The notes beneath the pieces are model-generated. The model had not been told where the DNA came from. It ran no database searches and was given only the letters and a program-made list of their open reading frames with translations. The translations under genes were made by a program, and so were the position numbers. Source: Catellatospora paridis (GTDB lineage Bacteria; Actinomycetota; Actinomycetes; Mycobacteriales; Micromonosporaceae). From it: a DNA stretch of 64,000 nt. Below, piece after piece: positions 35,680-49,706 of this stretch. How positions within the stretch are numbered: position 1 is the first letter of the stretch; the number at the start of each line of letters is the position of its first letter. The stretch spans positions 673,264 to 737,263 of the forward strand of contig NZ_ML769314.1 of the NCBI RefSeq assembly GCF_009720365.1, in the 5' to 3' direction.

Positions 35680-36423
35680 TCAGGCGAGGAAGCCGCCGTC
35701 GACGTCCAGGGTGGCACCGGTGATGTAGGCGGCTTCGGGGCCGGCGAGGTAGGCGACCGCGCCTGCGACCTCGTCGGCGGTGCCGTAGCGGCCGACCGCG
35801 AGCGCGGGCAGCAGGGCGCCGGACATGGGGCCGTCGGCCGGGTTCATGTCGGTGTCGACCGGGCCGGGCTGCACCGTGTTGACGGTGATGCCACGCGGGC
35901 CGACCTCGCGGGCCAGGCCCCGGGTGAAGCCCGCGACCCCGGCCTTGGTCAGCGCGTAGAGGCTGCCGCCGGGGAACGGCATGCGGTCGGCGTTGACGCT
36001 GCCGATGGTGATGATCCGGCCGCCCTCGCCGAGGTGGCGCAGAGCCGCCTGGCTGGCGTGGAACACGGCATGCAGGTTGATCCCCACGGTCTGGTCGAAC
36101 ACCTCGTCGGTCAACTCGCCGATCGGCCCGAACCCGGCGACGCCGGCGTTGTTGACCAGGATGTCGAGCCGCCCGGACCGCTGCGCGACCTCGTCGACCA
36201 CGCCGCGGACCGCGTCCCGGTCGGCCGAGTCCGCCCGGACCGCGTACGCCGTGCCGCCTTCGGCCTCGATCTCCTTGACCAGTGTTGCGGCCGCGTCGGC
36301 CGAGGACTGGTAGGTCACCGCCACGGTGGCACCCTCGCGGGCCAGGCGTCGGGCGATCCCCGCGCCGATGCCGCGCGATCCGCCGGTCACCAGGGCCACC
36401 TTGCCGTTCAGCTGCTGAGTCAT
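35680..36423 (-). CDS. SDR-family oxidoreductase
   Basis: The product is 247 aa. The classical short-chain dehydrogenase motifs are present: TGGSRGIG (about 13-20, NAD(P) binding), NNAG (about 92), and the catalytic Ser in IGSVNADRM with YALTK (Tyr-x3-Lys, about 160). ITGATLDVDGGF is at the C-terminus. It resembles FabG-like 3-oxoacyl or glucose dehydrogenases; the substrate is unknown. The ATG at 36423 is preceded by AAGGAG. It is divergent from a TetR regulator with shared TTGA-N8-TCAA operators, so it is probably the regulator's target. Confidence 0.92.
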   Translation of the reverse strand: MTQQLNGKVALVTGGSRGIGAGIARRLAREGATVAVTYQSSADAAATLVKEIEAEGGTAYAVRADSADRDAVRGVVDEVAQRSGRLDILVNNAGVAGFGPIGELTDEVFDQTVGINLHAVFHASQAALRHLGEGGRIITIGSVNADRMPFPGGSLYALTKAGVAGFTRGLAREVGPRGITVNTVQPGPVDTDMNPADGPMSGALLPALAVGRYGTADEVAGAVAYLAGPEAAYITGATLDVDGGFLA

Positions 36424-36446
36424 CGTCCGCTCCTTCGCTCGAATTC

Positions 36447-36462
36447 TTGAGTGCTCATTCAA
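36447..36462. promoter_or_regulatory. Operator 1 of the SDR/TetR divergent promoter
   Basis: TTGAGTGCTCATTCAA is a near-perfect 16-bp palindrome (TTGA-N8-TCAA). Together with flanking bases it recurs inverted at operator 2. Confidence 0.65.
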
Positions 36463-36498
36463 CATCTCATTCCGGCGGGCGATCGGCAACGTGATATA

Positions 36499-36514
36499 TT
36501 GAACATGCACTCAA
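36499..36514. promoter_or_regulatory. Operator 2 of the SDR/TetR divergent promoter
   Basis: TTGAACATGCACTCAA has the same TTGA-N8-TCAA frame. Its reverse complement with flanks matches the operator 1 region at 16 of 20 positions. It lies 20 bp before the TetR start. Confidence 0.6.
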
Positions 36515-36534
36515 GAAATGCGGGGAGGTGCGCG

Positions 36535-37125
36535 ATGGCGATGGGCAGGCCGCGCGAGTTCGACCTGGACCGGGTGCTGGGCTGCGCGCTCGACGTGTTC
36601 TGGGCGAAGGGCTACGAGGGCGCCACGATGGCCGACCTGAGCGCGGCCACCGGGCTCAAGCCGGGCAGTGTGTACGCCGCGTTCGGCTCCAAGGCCGGGC
36701 TGTTCACGCAGGTTCTCGACCGCTACGAGGACTCGGTCTTCACCTACGCCCGCGACGCGATCCAGGAACCGACCGTGCGCCAGGTGATCCGGCACTGGCT
36801 GGAGGGCGTGGCTCGGGCCACCACCGGCCCGGACACCCCGCCGGGCTGCCTGCTGGTGCACGGCGCGCTGGCCGCCGGTGACGGCGCGGCGTCCATCCGG
36901 GCCGAGCTGGCCGGGCGGCGTGAGCGGGGCGAGCAGTTCCTGGTCGCGCGGCTGGAGCGGGCACGCGCCGAGGGTGACCTGCCGGACACGGTCGATCCGC
37001 GCGCGGCGGCGGGCTACATCTTCGCGCTGTCCTCCGGGCTGGCGGTCGAGGCCGCGGGCGGCGCGGACCGTGAGCGGCTGCTGCGCACCGTCGAGCTGAC
37101 CCTGCACCGGCTGCCCTGGGAGTGA
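36535..37125 (+). CDS. TetR/AcrR-family transcriptional regulator
   Basis: The product is 196 aa. The N-terminal helix-turn-helix has ALDVFWAKGYEGATMADLSAATGLKPGSVY with FGSK, the classic TetR pattern, in the YxaF/LmrA-like branch (a TetR_C-type helical ligand domain follows). The ATG at 36535 is preceded by GGGGAGG with 6-nt spacing. It is divergent from the SDR gene. Two TTGA-N8-TCAA operators in the 111-bp gap suggest it represses both genes until an inducer binds. Confidence 0.92.
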   Translation: MAMGRPREFDLDRVLGCALDVFWAKGYEGATMADLSAATGLKPGSVYAAFGSKAGLFTQVLDRYEDSVFTYARDAIQEPTVRQVIRHWLEGVARATTGPDTPPGCLLVHGALAAGDGAASIRAELAGRRERGEQFLVARLERARAEGDLPDTVDPRAAAGYIFALSSGLAVEAAGGADRERLLRTVELTLHRLPWE

Positions 37126-37354
37126 CCCGGGCTTGCCCTGCTGCCTTCCCGCCTCGGGGGGCGGCGTCGGCCTGCGGTCATGGCGCTCTGTCTCGGGTCG
37201 GGAATCGCGTGGTGAGGCCGCGCTGTTCACCCTCACGGGTGATCTGCCCCGCCGGCCGTCGGCGGGCTGAACGCGAGGCGACGGCGACGGCCAGGGGTGA
37301 CGCGCACCACGCGAATCGCCGGGTTAGCACGTGTGTTCGTGGCGCGAAACAAGA
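37126..37354. other. Intergenic region upstream of uvrA without a supported gene
   Basis: I see no credible ORF with ribosome site and no long palindrome here. It leads into the uvrA promoter. Confidence 0.5.
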
Positions 37355-37377
37355 ATGTCGGAGGCCGGGGCTAGAGT
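37355..37377 (+). promoter_or_regulatory. uvrA promoter, RecA-NDp-like
   Basis: ATGTCGGAG (37355-37363), then 8 nt, then TAGAGT (37372-37377). This fits ttGTCRGTG-N8-TAnnnT, the PafBC/RecA-independent DNA-damage promoter, with two or three mismatches. The predicted leader to the GTG at 37507 is about 120 nt. Confidence 0.65.
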
Positions 37378-37506
37378 TGCCCACGGCACGCGACTGCACT
37401 GCGGGCCGAGCGTGTCGTGCTGCTGACCCATGCCTTTGAGCTGGGGCTTCGCCGTGGCGGACCGCCCTGAAGACATCGCCGAAAGACCGTGTGGGGAGAG
37501 CCTGCT

Positions 37507-40416
<2,910 letters not shown>

Positions 40417-40446
40417 CACCCGCTGTCGCCTCCTGGCGGCCGTCTT

Positions 40447-40513
40447 CAAGATCGCTGTTTCGGGTCGAAAAGTGAGCTCTGACCTCGCTTTTCGACCCGA
40501 AACAGCGATCTTG
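40447..40513. repeat. Long intergenic palindrome, family A, copy 3
   Basis: Perfect 26-nt arms (40447-40472 and 40488-40513, starting CAAGATCGCTGTTTCGGGTC); with one G-T pair the stem grows to 30. It lies just after uvrA and may terminate it. Confidence 0.88.
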
Positions 40514-40571
40514 TGCGCTGTGCGGTGAAGAAAAATGATTGATCTCGCAGCTAAATTTCAGAACGGGCCGC

Positions 40572-40577
40572 TAGGTT
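40572..40577 (+). promoter_or_regulatory. Candidate -10 box of the Rieske gene
   Basis: TAGGTT lies 34 nt before the ATG, in an unusually AT-rich patch (40530-40560). No clear -35 element is seen. Confidence 0.4.
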
Positions 40578-40611
40578 GATCCAGAGAAACTCTCACCTAG
40601 GAAGGCCCCCC

Positions 40612-41067
40612 ATGAGTGACGTGACGACGTCCGGCGCGACCTCGCGCCGCGTCCTGCTGGCCTCCGCGGGCGCCGTCGGCGCCGGCGCTCTGCTCGCCGC
40701 CTGCGGCTCCGAGGCTCCCGCGACCACGCCGACCGACGGGGCGACGACCCCGGGCGCGACCGGCGAGACGGTCGCCGCGGGCACCGTGCTGGGCAAGGCG
40801 GCGGACATCCCGGTCGGCGGTGGGGTGATCTTCAAGGAGCAGGGCGTCGTGGTGACCCAGCCGACCGCGGGGCAGTACGTGGGGTTCAGCAACATCTGCA
40901 CGCACCAGGCCTGCCCGGTGAGCCAGGTCGAGGCCGGGAAGATCAAGTGCCAGTGCCACTTCAGCGAGTTCTCGATCACCGACGGCTCGGTGCTGAACCC
41001 GCCGGCACCGCGCGCGCTGGACAAGAAAGAGATCAAGGTCGAGAACGGCGAGATCAAGCTCGCCTGA
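40612..41067 (+). CDS. Rieske [2Fe-2S] lipoprotein, Tat-exported
   Basis: The product is 151 aa. The N-terminus has a twin-arginine SRRVLLAS, a hydrophobic segment and a lipobox LLAAC, so it is probably folded in the cytoplasm, exported by Tat and anchored by lipid. A Thr/Ala/Pro linker leads to a Rieske domain with cluster ligands in CTHQACPV (Cys, His) and CQCHFSEF (Cys, His). Partner proteins are not evident. The small size and anchor resemble standalone actinobacterial Rieske proteins rather than QcrA. The ATG at 40612 is preceded by AGGAAGG. It sits between uvrA and uvrC. Confidence 0.92.
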   Translation: MSDVTTSGATSRRVLLASAGAVGAGALLAACGSEAPATTPTDGATTPGATGETVAAGTVLGKAADIPVGGGVIFKEQGVVVTQPTAGQYVGFSNICTHQACPVSQVEAGKIKCQCHFSEFSITDGSVLNPPAPRALDKKEIKVENGEIKLA

Positions 41068-41150
41068 GCGCGCGCCGGGCCGGGCTCCCGGGTCCCATGT
41101 GGATCCGGGCCCCGGGGCCGCGGGCCGGTGGCCGATCGCGGCCCGGAGTG

Positions 41151-41173
41151 CTGTCGGACTGATCGTCTAGGCT
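41151..41173 (+). promoter_or_regulatory. uvrC promoter, RecA-NDp-like
   Basis: CTGTCGGAC (41151-41159), 8 nt, then TAGGCT (41168-41173). Spacing is identical to uvrA and uvrB. TAGGCT ends 7 nt before the GTG, so the transcript is probably leaderless. Confidence 0.65.
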
Positions 41174-41180
41174 TGGCGAC

Positions 41181-43235
41181 GTGGCTGATCCGTCCCAGTA
41201 CCGGCCCGCGCCGGGCACGATTCCCGACGCGCCCGGTGTGTACCGGTTCCGCGACGACCAGGGCCGGATCATCTACGTGGGCAAGGCCAAGAGCCTGCGC
41301 AGCCGCCTGAACTCCTACTTCGCCGACCCGTGGACGCTGCACCAGCGCACCCAGCAGATGGTCACCACCGCGGCCGGGGTGGACTGGGTCGTCGTCGGGA
41401 CCGAGGTCGAGGCGCTGCAGCTGGAGTATTCCTGGATCAAGGAGTACGACCCCCGCTTCAACGTGAAGTACCGCGACGACAAGTCGTACCCGTACCTCGC
41501 GGTCACCCTCGACGAGGAGTATCCGCGGCTGCTGGTGATGCGCGGGGCCAAGCGCAAGGGCGTGCGCTACTTCGGGCCCTACTCGCACGCCTGGGCCATC
41601 CGGGAGACCCTCGACCTGCTGCTGCGCATCTTCCCGGCGCGCACCTGCTCGGCGGGCGTGTTCAAGCGGGCGGGCCAGATCGGCCGGCCGTGCCTGCTCG
41701 GCGACATCGGCAAGTGCTCGGCCCCGTGCGTCGGCCGGGTCAGTGCGGCCGAGCACCGCGGCATCGTCGAGGACTTCTGCGACTTCATGGCCGGGCGCAC
41801 CGAGAACATGCAGCGCCGCCTGGAGAAGGAGATGCAGGAGGCGTCGGCCGCGATGGAGTACGAGCGCGCCGCGCGGCTGCGCGACGACCTGGTGGCGCTG
41901 CGCCGGGCCATGGAGAAGCAGTCGATCGTGCTGTCCGACGGCACCGACGCCGACGTGGTCGCCTTCGCCGACGACCCCCTCGAAGCCGCGGTGCAGGTCT
42001 TCCACGTCCGGGACGGGCGGGTGCGCGGCCAGCGCGGCTGGATCGTGGACAAGACCGAGGAGCTGAGCATCGGCGACCTCGTGCACCACTTCTGCACCCA
42101 GATCTACGGCGGCGAGACCGGCGAGTCCGAAGTGCCGCGCGAGCTGCTCGTGCCCGAGCTGCCCGCCGACGCCGACGCGCTGACCGAGTGGCTGTCGCAG
42201 CACCGGGGCTCGCGGGTGAGCCTGCGGGTGCCGCAGCGCGGCGACAAGAAGACCCTGATGGAGACCGTCGCGCGCAACGCCCTGCAGGCGCTCGCCCAGC
42301 ACAAGCTGCGCCGGGCCGGTGACCTGACCGCCCGCAGCAAGGCCCTCGAGGAGATCGAGGACGCGCTTGGGCTGGCGGCGGCCCCGCTGCGGATCGAGTG
42401 CTTCGACATCTCGCAGATCCAGGGCACCGACGTGGTGTCGAGCATGGTTGTCTTCGAGGACGGCGTGCCGAAGAAGGCCGACTACCGGCGGTTCATCATC
42501 AAGGGCGCCACCGACGACGTGTCGGCGATCAGCGAGGTGATGCGGCGGCGGTTCGCCCGCCATCTCGCGGAGGGCCCGGCGGACCCGACCGAGGAGGCCG
42601 CCGCTGGTCGGCCCCGGCGGTTCGCGTACCCGCCGCAGCTGGTCGTGGTCGACGGCGGCGCGCCGCAGGTCAACGCCGCGGCCGCGGTGCTCACCGAGCT
42701 CGGCGTCACCGACGTGGCGGTGTGCGGGCTGGCCAAGCGGCTGGAGGAGGTCTGGCTGCCCGACGACTCGATGCCGATCATCCTGCCCCGTACCGCCGAG
42801 GGTCTGTACCTGCTGCAGCGGGTACGCGACGAGGCGCACCGCTTCGCCATCCGCTTCCACCGCGAGCGGCGCTCCGCCCGGATGACCGCCTCCGACCTCG
42901 ACAGCGTGCCGGGCCTGGGCGACATCCGGCGCAAGGCGCTGCTGCGCCACTTCGGCTCGCTGAAGCGGCTGTCGGCGGCCAGTGTGGAGGAGATCGCCGA
43001 GGTGCCCGGCATCGGCCCGCGCACCGCCGTGGCGGTGCTCACCGCCCTCGGCGTGCCGCCGCAGACGGCGGTGCCGGAGAGCGGGGCGGCGGAGACGGCC
43101 CCGTCCGGCACGCCGCCGACCTCGGATCAGCCGCAGCCGGGCGAGCCGTCGGCCGCCCCGGTGACGCAGCCGCAGGCCGCACCTGTCCGGGGTGCGACGC
43201 TGGCCACAGCGGAGGAGCCGGGCACGCCTGGCTAG
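41181..43235 (+). CDS. uvrC: Excinuclease ABC subunit UvrC
   Basis: This is the dual nuclease that cuts on both sides of a UvrB-marked lesion. The product is 684 aa: an N-terminal GIY-YIG nuclease ([18 protein letters not shown], about 14-31), a Cys-rich region, a UVR motif for UvrB ([15 protein letters not shown]), the RNase H-like nuclease ([21 protein letters not shown]) and two helix-hairpin-helix motifs ([22 protein letters not shown]). About 60 Pro/Glu/Ala-rich residues after the HhH are an extension beyond E. coli UvrC. The GTG start follows a TAGGCT box. Confidence 0.98.
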   Translation: MADPSQYRPAPGTIPDAPGVYRFRDDQGRIIYVGKAKSLRSRLNSYFADPWTLHQRTQQMVTTAAGVDWVVVGTEVEALQLEYSWIKEYDPRFNVKYRDDKSYPYLAVTLDEEYPRLLVMRGAKRKGVRYFGPYSHAWAIRETLDLLLRIFPARTCSAGVFKRAGQIGRPCLLGDIGKCSAPCVGRVSAAEHRGIVEDFCDFMAGRTENMQRRLEKEMQEASAAMEYERAARLRDDLVALRRAMEKQSIVLSDGTDADVVAFADDPLEAAVQVFHVRDGRVRGQRGWIVDKTEELSIGDLVHHFCTQIYGGETGESEVPRELLVPELPADADALTEWLSQHRGSRVSLRVPQRGDKKTLMETVARNALQALAQHKLRRAGDLTARSKALEEIEDALGLAAAPLRIECFDISQIQGTDVVSSMVVFEDGVPKKADYRRFIIKGATDDVSAISEVMRRRFARHLAEGPADPTEEAAAGRPRRFAYPPQLVVVDGGAPQVNAAAAVLTELGVTDVAVCGLAKRLEEVWLPDDSMPIILPRTAEGLYLLQRVRDEAHRFAIRFHRERRSARMTASDLDSVPGLGDIRRKALLRHFGSLKRLSAASVEEIAEVPGIGPRTAVAVLTALGVPPQTAVPESGAAETAPSGTPPTSDQPQPGEPSAAPVTQPQAAPVRGATLATAEEPGTPG

Positions 43236-43358
43236 GATGTTTTCTCGTTGCCGGCATCCGGCGGCAACGTGCCCGCCCGCCACCCGAGGTTCGCTGGACC
43301 TGGTGGCCGTCGCGGGCGGCCGCTCCGGCAGGCGGCGACGACAGCAGTGGGGGCGCAC

Positions 43359-44315
43359 GTGAGCGTGGACATACCGGCCAGGCGCAGCACGCCGGGCGAA
43401 CGTGACGAGCAGCAGGGCGAGCCCAGGACGGTCGCGGAGGAGTCCGGCGAGGGTCCGGCCACGAACCTGGTGGTGGTCACCGGCGTGTCCGGCGGCGGCC
43501 GCAGCACCGTGGCCCGGGCTCTGGAGAACGTCGGCTACTACGTCGTCGACAACCTGCCCCAGGCGCTGCTGGTGCAACTGGCCGAGCTGGCCGCCAAGGC
43601 GGGCGGCGCGGCCCGGCACACCGCGATGGTGCTCGACGTGCGCAGCCGCGTCTTCTCCACCGACCTCGCCGGCGCCATCCGCGACCTGCGCGAGAAGGGC
43701 TTCTCGCCGCGCGTGGTCTTCGTCGACGCCGACGACGAGGTGCTGATCCGGCGGTTCGAGAGCGTACGCCGCTCGCACCCGCTGCAGGGCGACGGCCGGC
43801 TGTCCGACGGCATCGCCGCCGAGCGCTCGCTGCTGGCCGAGGCCCGCGAGCAGGCCGACGTGCTGATCGACACGTCCCACCTGAACGTGAACCAGCTGCG
43901 TGCCCGGGTCGAGGAGCTGTTCGCCAGCCCCGAGGCGCTGCGGCTGCGGGTCACCGTGCTGTCCTTCGGCTTCAAGTACGGGCTGCCCCCGGACGCCGAC
44001 TTCGTGCTCGACGCCCGCTTCCTGCCCAACCCGTACTGGGTGCCCGAGCTGCGCGAGCACACCGGTCGCGACGAGGGCGTGAGCCGGTACGTGCTGGGCC
44101 AGCGCGGGGCGAACACGTTCGTGGAGACGTACGCCCGGCTGGTGACCGCGACCGCGCCCGGCTTCGAGCGCGAGGGCAAGCGCTACCTGACCGTGGCCGT
44201 CGGCTGCACCGGCGGCAAGCACCGCAGTGTCGCCATCGCCGAGGAGCTGGCCAAACGCCTGCGTGAGCTGCGCGTGGTCGCCCATGCCCAGCACCGTGAC
44301 CTGGGACGCGAATGA
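43359..44315 (+). CDS. rapZ: RapZ-family P-loop protein (RNase adapter / nucleotide-binding)
   Basis: The product is 318 aa from the GTG at 43359; a GTG at 43347 is an alternative. After a charged N-terminal stretch comes the P-loop GVSGGGRST, with Arg where Lys is usual, as is common in actinobacterial members. YYVVDNLPQALL and VFVDADDEVLIRRF follow. The C-terminal domain has FKYGLPPDADFVLDARFLPNP and GCTGGKHRSVAIAE. In E. coli RapZ guides RNase E on glmZ; in actinobacteria the role is less clear. The gene overlaps yvcK (ATGA), in the conserved rapZ-yvcK-whiA cluster. Confidence 0.95.
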   Translation: MSVDIPARRSTPGERDEQQGEPRTVAEESGEGPATNLVVVTGVSGGGRSTVARALENVGYYVVDNLPQALLVQLAELAAKAGGAARHTAMVLDVRSRVFSTDLAGAIRDLREKGFSPRVVFVDADDEVLIRRFESVRRSHPLQGDGRLSDGIAAERSLLAEAREQADVLIDTSHLNVNQLRARVEELFASPEALRLRVTVLSFGFKYGLPPDADFVLDARFLPNPYWVPELREHTGRDEGVSRYVLGQRGANTFVETYARLVTATAPGFEREGKRYLTVAVGCTGGKHRSVAIAEELAKRLRELRVVAHAQHRDLGRE

Positions 44316-45289
44316 GGCCGCCGACGAGCATCGGGTACGCGCCGCAGGCAGGCGGCGACCGGATCCGGGTGGTGGCGTTCGGCGGTGGGCACGGGCTGAG
44401 CGCGAGTCTGCGCGCGCTGCGCGCGACCGGGCTGCCCCTGGAGATCACCGCAGTGGTCACCGTGGCCGACGACGGGGGCTCCAGCGGGCGCATCCGGGCG
44501 GGCCGGGACGTACTCCCTCCGGGTGACCTGCGTCAGGCGCTGGCCGCCCTGGCGGGTGACGACGAGCTGAGCGACCGCACCGCGCGGCTGATGCAGTACC
44601 GCTTCTCCGGCGACGACGAGCTGACCGGGCACCCGGTCGGCAACGTGGTGCTGTGCGGCCTGATGGAGCAGCTCGGCGACCCGGTCGCGGCGCTGGACCA
44701 GGTCGGCGCGATGCTGCGCGCGGTGGGCCGGGTGCTGCCCATGTCCAACCGCCCGCTGGGCATCGAGGCCGACCTGGACGTCGGCGGCCGCCGGATCACC
44801 GTGCGCGGCCAGCACCAGGTCGCGGTCGCCCAGGGACGGGTGCTCCAGGTGCGGCTGGAGCCGCCGGAGCCGGACGCCTGCCCGCAGGCCCTGGCGGCGA
44901 TCGCCGACGCGGACTGGCTGGTCTTCGGGCCGGGCAGCTGGTACACCAGCGTCATCCCGCATCTGCTGGTGCCACAGTTGGCAGCTGCCGTCACGCGGAG
45001 CGCCGCGCGGCGGTTGGTCACCCTGAACCTTGCTGCGGACCGGGAGACGGTCGGCCTGTCGCTGCCCGACCACCTGGACGCACTGGGTCGGTACCTCCCG
45101 GACCTCAAGGTCGATATTGTTCTGGTCGACAGGAATGCCGTGGGAGACCCCGAACCGGTCGCGAATGCGGCAGAATCACTCGGTGCTCGCATCGCGATCG
45201 CTCCGGTGGCCGTCCAGGACGGCACCGCGCGACACGATCCGGTCCGATTGGGCCGCGCACTGGTGCCACTCTTGGGCACCGCTCGTTAA
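44312..45289 (+). CDS. yvcK: YvcK/CofD-like gluconeogenesis factor
   Basis: The product is 325 aa. The conserved FGGGHGLSASLRAL, VADDGGSSGRIR and GPGSWYTSVIPHLL motifs identify the family, which binds UDP-sugars and affects cell-wall precursor flux. The tail DPVRLGRALVPLL is typical. The start overlaps the rapZ stop by 4 nt and whiA begins 69 bp downstream, so the three genes are probably one transcript. Confidence 0.95.
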   Translation: MRPPTSIGYAPQAGGDRIRVVAFGGGHGLSASLRALRATGLPLEITAVVTVADDGGSSGRIRAGRDVLPPGDLRQALAALAGDDELSDRTARLMQYRFSGDDELTGHPVGNVVLCGLMEQLGDPVAALDQVGAMLRAVGRVLPMSNRPLGIEADLDVGGRRITVRGQHQVAVAQGRVLQVRLEPPEPDACPQALAAIADADWLVFGPGSWYTSVIPHLLVPQLAAAVTRSAARRLVTLNLAADRETVGLSLPDHLDALGRYLPDLKVDIVLVDRNAVGDPEPVANAAESLGARIAIAPVAVQDGTARHDPVRLGRALVPLLGTAR

Positions 45290-45358
45290 GCACGTACGAC
45301 AAAGCGCACGACACAATTAGGCAATCACAGCCGCGACCGGCCCCGAGGTGACGACACG

Positions 45359-46339
45359 ATGGCGATGACCGCTGCGGTCAAAGACGAGCTCAGCCGGGTC
45401 GACGTGCCCAAGCCGTGCTGCCGGCGCGCGGAGATGGCGGCCCTGCTGCGCTTCGCGGGCGGGCTGCACATCGTCTCGGGCCGCGTGGTGGTGGAAGCGG
45501 AGCTGGACACCGGCGCGGTGGCCCGGCGGCTGCGCTCCACCATCGCCGACCTGTTCGGATACCCGAGCGAGGTACACATCCTCGCGTCGGGCGGGCTGCG
45601 CAAGGGCAGCCACTACATCGTGCGCATCGTCAAGGACGGCGAGGCGCTCGCGCGCCAGACCGGCCTGCTGGACGTGCGCGGGCGGCCGGTGCGGGGCCTG
45701 CCGCCGAATGTGGTCTCGGCGAGCGTGTGCTGCGCCGTGGCCGCCTGGCGGGGCGCCTTCCTGGCGCACGGCTCGCTGACCGAGCCAGGCCGCTCCTGCG
45801 CCCTGGAGATCACCTGCCCGGGCCCGGAGTCGGCGCTGGCGCTGGTCGGCGCGGCCCGCCGGCTCGGCATCACCGCCAAGGCCCGTGAGGTGCGCGGCGT
45901 CGACCGGGTCGTGGTCAAGGACGGCGACGCCATCGCCGCCCTGCTCACCCGCATCGGCGCGCACTCCAGCGTGCTGGCCTGGGAGGAGCGGCGGGTGCGC
46001 CGCGAGGTCCGCGCCACCGCCAACCGGCTGGCCAACTTCGACGACGCCAACCTGCGCCGCTCGGCGCGGGCGGCGGTCGCCGCGGCGGCCCGGGTCACCC
46101 GCGCCCTGGAGATCCTGGCCGACGACGCCCCCGGCCACCTGACCAGCGCCGGCCGCCTGCGGCTGGAGCACCGCCAGGCCTCGCTGGAGGAGCTGGGCGC
46201 GCTGGCCGACCCGCCGCTGACCAAGGACGCCATCGCCGGCCGCATAAGGCGTCTGCTCGCCCTGGCCGACAAGCGCGCCCGCGACCTCGGCATCCCCGAC
46301 ACCGAAGCGGCCGTGACCGCCGAGATGCTCACCGTCTGA
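45359..46339 (+). CDS. whiA: Sporulation regulator WhiA
   Basis: The product is 326 aa. The N-terminal LAGLIDADG-like domain includes [16 protein letters not shown] and the CCRRAEM segment; active-site acids of homing endonucleases are not retained. The C-terminal helix-turn-helix ([36 protein letters not shown]) binds DNA. In Streptomyces WhiA works with WhiB to start sporulation septation and activates ftsZ, which fits a filamentous spore former. GAGG precedes the ATG at 45359; a second ATG two codons later is possible. Confidence 0.97.
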   Translation: MAMTAAVKDELSRVDVPKPCCRRAEMAALLRFAGGLHIVSGRVVVEAELDTGAVARRLRSTIADLFGYPSEVHILASGGLRKGSHYIVRIVKDGEALARQTGLLDVRGRPVRGLPPNVVSASVCCAVAAWRGAFLAHGSLTEPGRSCALEITCPGPESALALVGAARRLGITAKAREVRGVDRVVVKDGDAIAALLTRIGAHSSVLAWEERRVRREVRATANRLANFDDANLRRSARAAVAAAARVTRALEILADDAPGHLTSAGRLRLEHRQASLEELGALADPPLTKDAIAGRIRRLLALADKRARDLGIPDTEAAVTAEMLTV

Positions 46340-46351
46340 CCCGCTCCACCC

Positions 46352-46387
46352 GTGATCGCCGCGACCCGTCCGGGACGCGGCGATCAC
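46352..46387 (+). terminator. Hairpin after whiA
   Basis: GTGATCGCCGCG (46352-46363) pairs perfectly with CGCGGCGATCAC (46376-46387), followed by CCTTT. It separates the rapZ-yvcK-whiA transcript from gap. Confidence 0.85.
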
Positions 46388-46428
46388 CCTTTCCCGGGCC
46401 GTCCGCCCCGAGCTCGTCGCGATCTCGG

Positions 46429-47664
<1,236 letters not shown>

Positions 47665-47665
<1 letters not shown>

Positions 47666-48861
47666 TGCGATCCCTCGACGAACTGCTCGCCGAGGGTGTC
47701 TCGGGTCGGCGCGTGCTCGTGCGCGCCGACCTGAACGTGCCCTTCCTCAAGGACAGCCCCGGGACGATCGCCGACGACGGGCGGATCCGGGCGGTGCTGC
47801 CGACCATCACGGCGCTGCGCGACGCGGGCGCCTCGGTGATCGTCATGTCGCACCTGGGCCGTCCGAAGGGCGAGCCCGACCCCAAGTACACGCTCGCGCC
47901 CGTCGCGACGCGCTTCGCCGAGCTGCTCGGCTCGCCGGTCACCTTCGCGGGTGACACCGTCGGCCCGTCGGCGCAGGAGGCCGTGGCGGCGCTGACCCCC
48001 GGCGGCGTGGTGCTGCTGGAGAACCTGCGCTTCAACGCGGGGGAGACCAGCAAGGACGACGCCGTGCGCGGCGCGTTCGCCGACCAGCTGGCGGCGTTCG
48101 GCGACGTGTACGTCGACGACGCCTTCGGCGCGGTGCACCGCAAGCACGCCAGCGTCTACGACGTCGCGTCCCGGCTCCCGCACTACGCGGGCGGCCTGGT
48201 GCTGCGCGAGGTCGAGGTGCTCAAGCGGCTCACCGAGGACCCGGCCACGCCGTACGTGGTGATCCTCGGCGGCTCGAAGGTCTCCGACAAGCTCGCCGTG
48301 ATCGAGGCGCTGCTGGGCAAGGCCGACAAGCTGCTCATCGGCGGCGGCATGTGCTTCACCTTCCTCAAGGCCCAGGGCCACGAGGTCGGCGCGTCGCTGC
48401 TGCAGGAGGAGATGCTCGACACCTGCCGCGACCTGCTGGCGCGGTCCGGCGACCGGATCGTGCTGCCGACCGACGTGGTGGTCGCGGACCGCTTCGCCGC
48501 GGACGCGCAGACCGACACCGTCGCCGCGACCGCGATCCCGGCGGGCTGGCTCGGCCTGGACATCGGCCCGCAGTCGGTGGCGCTGTTCACCGAGGCGCTG
48601 TCCGGCGCGAAGACGGTCTTCTGGAACGGCCCGATGGGCGTGTTCGAGCTGGCCCCGTTCGCGAACGGCACCCGCGGGGTGGCCGAGGCCATCACCAAGG
48701 TCGACGGGTTCACCGTGGTCGGCGGCGGCGACTCGGCCGCGGCCGTGCGCGCGCTCGGCCTGGACGAGGCCGCGTTCGGCCACATCTCCACGGGCGGCGG
48801 CGCGTCGCTGGAGTACCTGGAGGGCAAGTCCTTGCCCGGTCTCGAAGCCCTGGAGGCGTGA
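47665..48861 (+). CDS. pgk: Phosphoglycerate kinase
   Basis: The product is 398 aa. [11 protein letters not shown] (about 17-27), the substrate-binding [11 protein letters not shown] and the C-terminal nucleotide motif [13 protein letters not shown] identify the enzyme, which makes ATP from 1,3-bisphosphoglycerate. The ATG overlaps the gap stop by one base, and the stop overlaps the tpiA start (TGATG). Confidence 0.98.
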
Positions 48862-49640
48862 TGGCAGAGGTCAGACGCCGGCCCCTGATGGCCGGCAACT
48901 GGAAGATGAACCTCAACCACCTCGAGGCCATCGCGCTCGTGCAGAAGCTGGCCTTCAGCCTGAACGAGAAGCAGCTCGAGGCGGTCGAGGTGGCGGTGCT
49001 GCCGCCGTTCACCGACATCCGCAGCGTGCAGACGCTGGTGGACGGCGACCGGCTGCTCATCGAGTACGGCGCGCAGGACGTCTCGGCGCACACCTCCGGC
49101 GCGTACACCGGGGAGATCTCCGGCGCGATGCTGGCCAAGCTGGGCTGCTCGTTCGTGACGGTCGGCCACTCGGAGCGCCGGCAGTACCACGCCGAGTCCG
49201 ACGCGCTGGTCAACGCGAAGGTGAAGGCGGCGCTGGCCAACGGCATCACGCCGATCCTGTGCGTGGGCGAGGGCCTCGACATCCGCGAGAAGGGCGAGCA
49301 CGTCGAGTACACGCTCGCCCAGCTCGACGGCGGCCTGGCCGGGCTGACCCCGGCCGAGGTGGAGAAGGTCGTGGTGGCGTACGAGCCGGTCTGGGCGATC
49401 GGCACCGGCAAGACCGCCACGCCCGACGACGCCCAGGAGGTCATCGGGGCGATCCGCGCGCAGCTGGCCAAGACGCAGGGCGAGTCCACCGCGCAGGCGG
49501 TGCGGGTGCTCTACGGCGGCTCGGTGAAGGCGGGCAACGTGGCCGCCATCATGGCGCAGCCCGACATCGACGGCGCGCTGGTCGGTGGGGCGAGCCTCGA
49601 CGCCGACGAGTTCGCCAGGCTCTGCCGCCTCGGCGTCTGA
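48861..49640 (+). CDS. tpiA: Triosephosphate isomerase
   Basis: The product is 259 aa. MAGNWKMN (catalytic Lys), VGHSERR (catalytic His) and [16 protein letters not shown] (catalytic Glu and loop 6) are present, with the phosphate-binding YGGSV and LVGGASL near the end. It interconverts dihydroxyacetone phosphate and glyceraldehyde-3-phosphate. The start overlaps the pgk stop. It is the last gene of the gap-pgk-tpiA transcript. Confidence 0.98.
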   Translation: MAEVRRRPLMAGNWKMNLNHLEAIALVQKLAFSLNEKQLEAVEVAVLPPFTDIRSVQTLVDGDRLLIEYGAQDVSAHTSGAYTGEISGAMLAKLGCSFVTVGHSERRQYHAESDALVNAKVKAALANGITPILCVGEGLDIREKGEHVEYTLAQLDGGLAGLTPAEVEKVVVAYEPVWAIGTGKTATPDDAQEVIGAIRAQLAKTQGESTAQAVRVLYGGSVKAGNVAAIMAQPDIDGALVGGASLDADEFARLCRLGV

Positions 49641-49646
49641 ACACGT

Positions 49647-49706
49647 GCGCCCGCGGTGCGGGCGCGGCATACGAACAGGACCCCGGGCAGGCCGCCCGGG
49701 GTCCTG
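49647..49706 (+). terminator. Double hairpin after tpiA
   Basis: A first stem GCGCCCGC/GCGGGCGC (49647-49654 with 49658-49665) is followed by a perfect 13-bp stem (49676-49688 with 49694-49706, CAGGACCCCGGGC). They end the glycolytic operon. Confidence 0.85.

Noticed and set aside
37300-37380. LexA (SOS) box before uvrA
   Set aside because: No match to the actinobacterial palindrome with GAAC-N4-GTTC; the RecA-NDp-like arrangement fits better.
40593-44294. Antisense frame of over 1,200 codons across the Rieske, uvrC and rapZ genes
   Set aside because: It spans three unrelated real genes on the other strand, which is only expected for a high-GC shadow frame.
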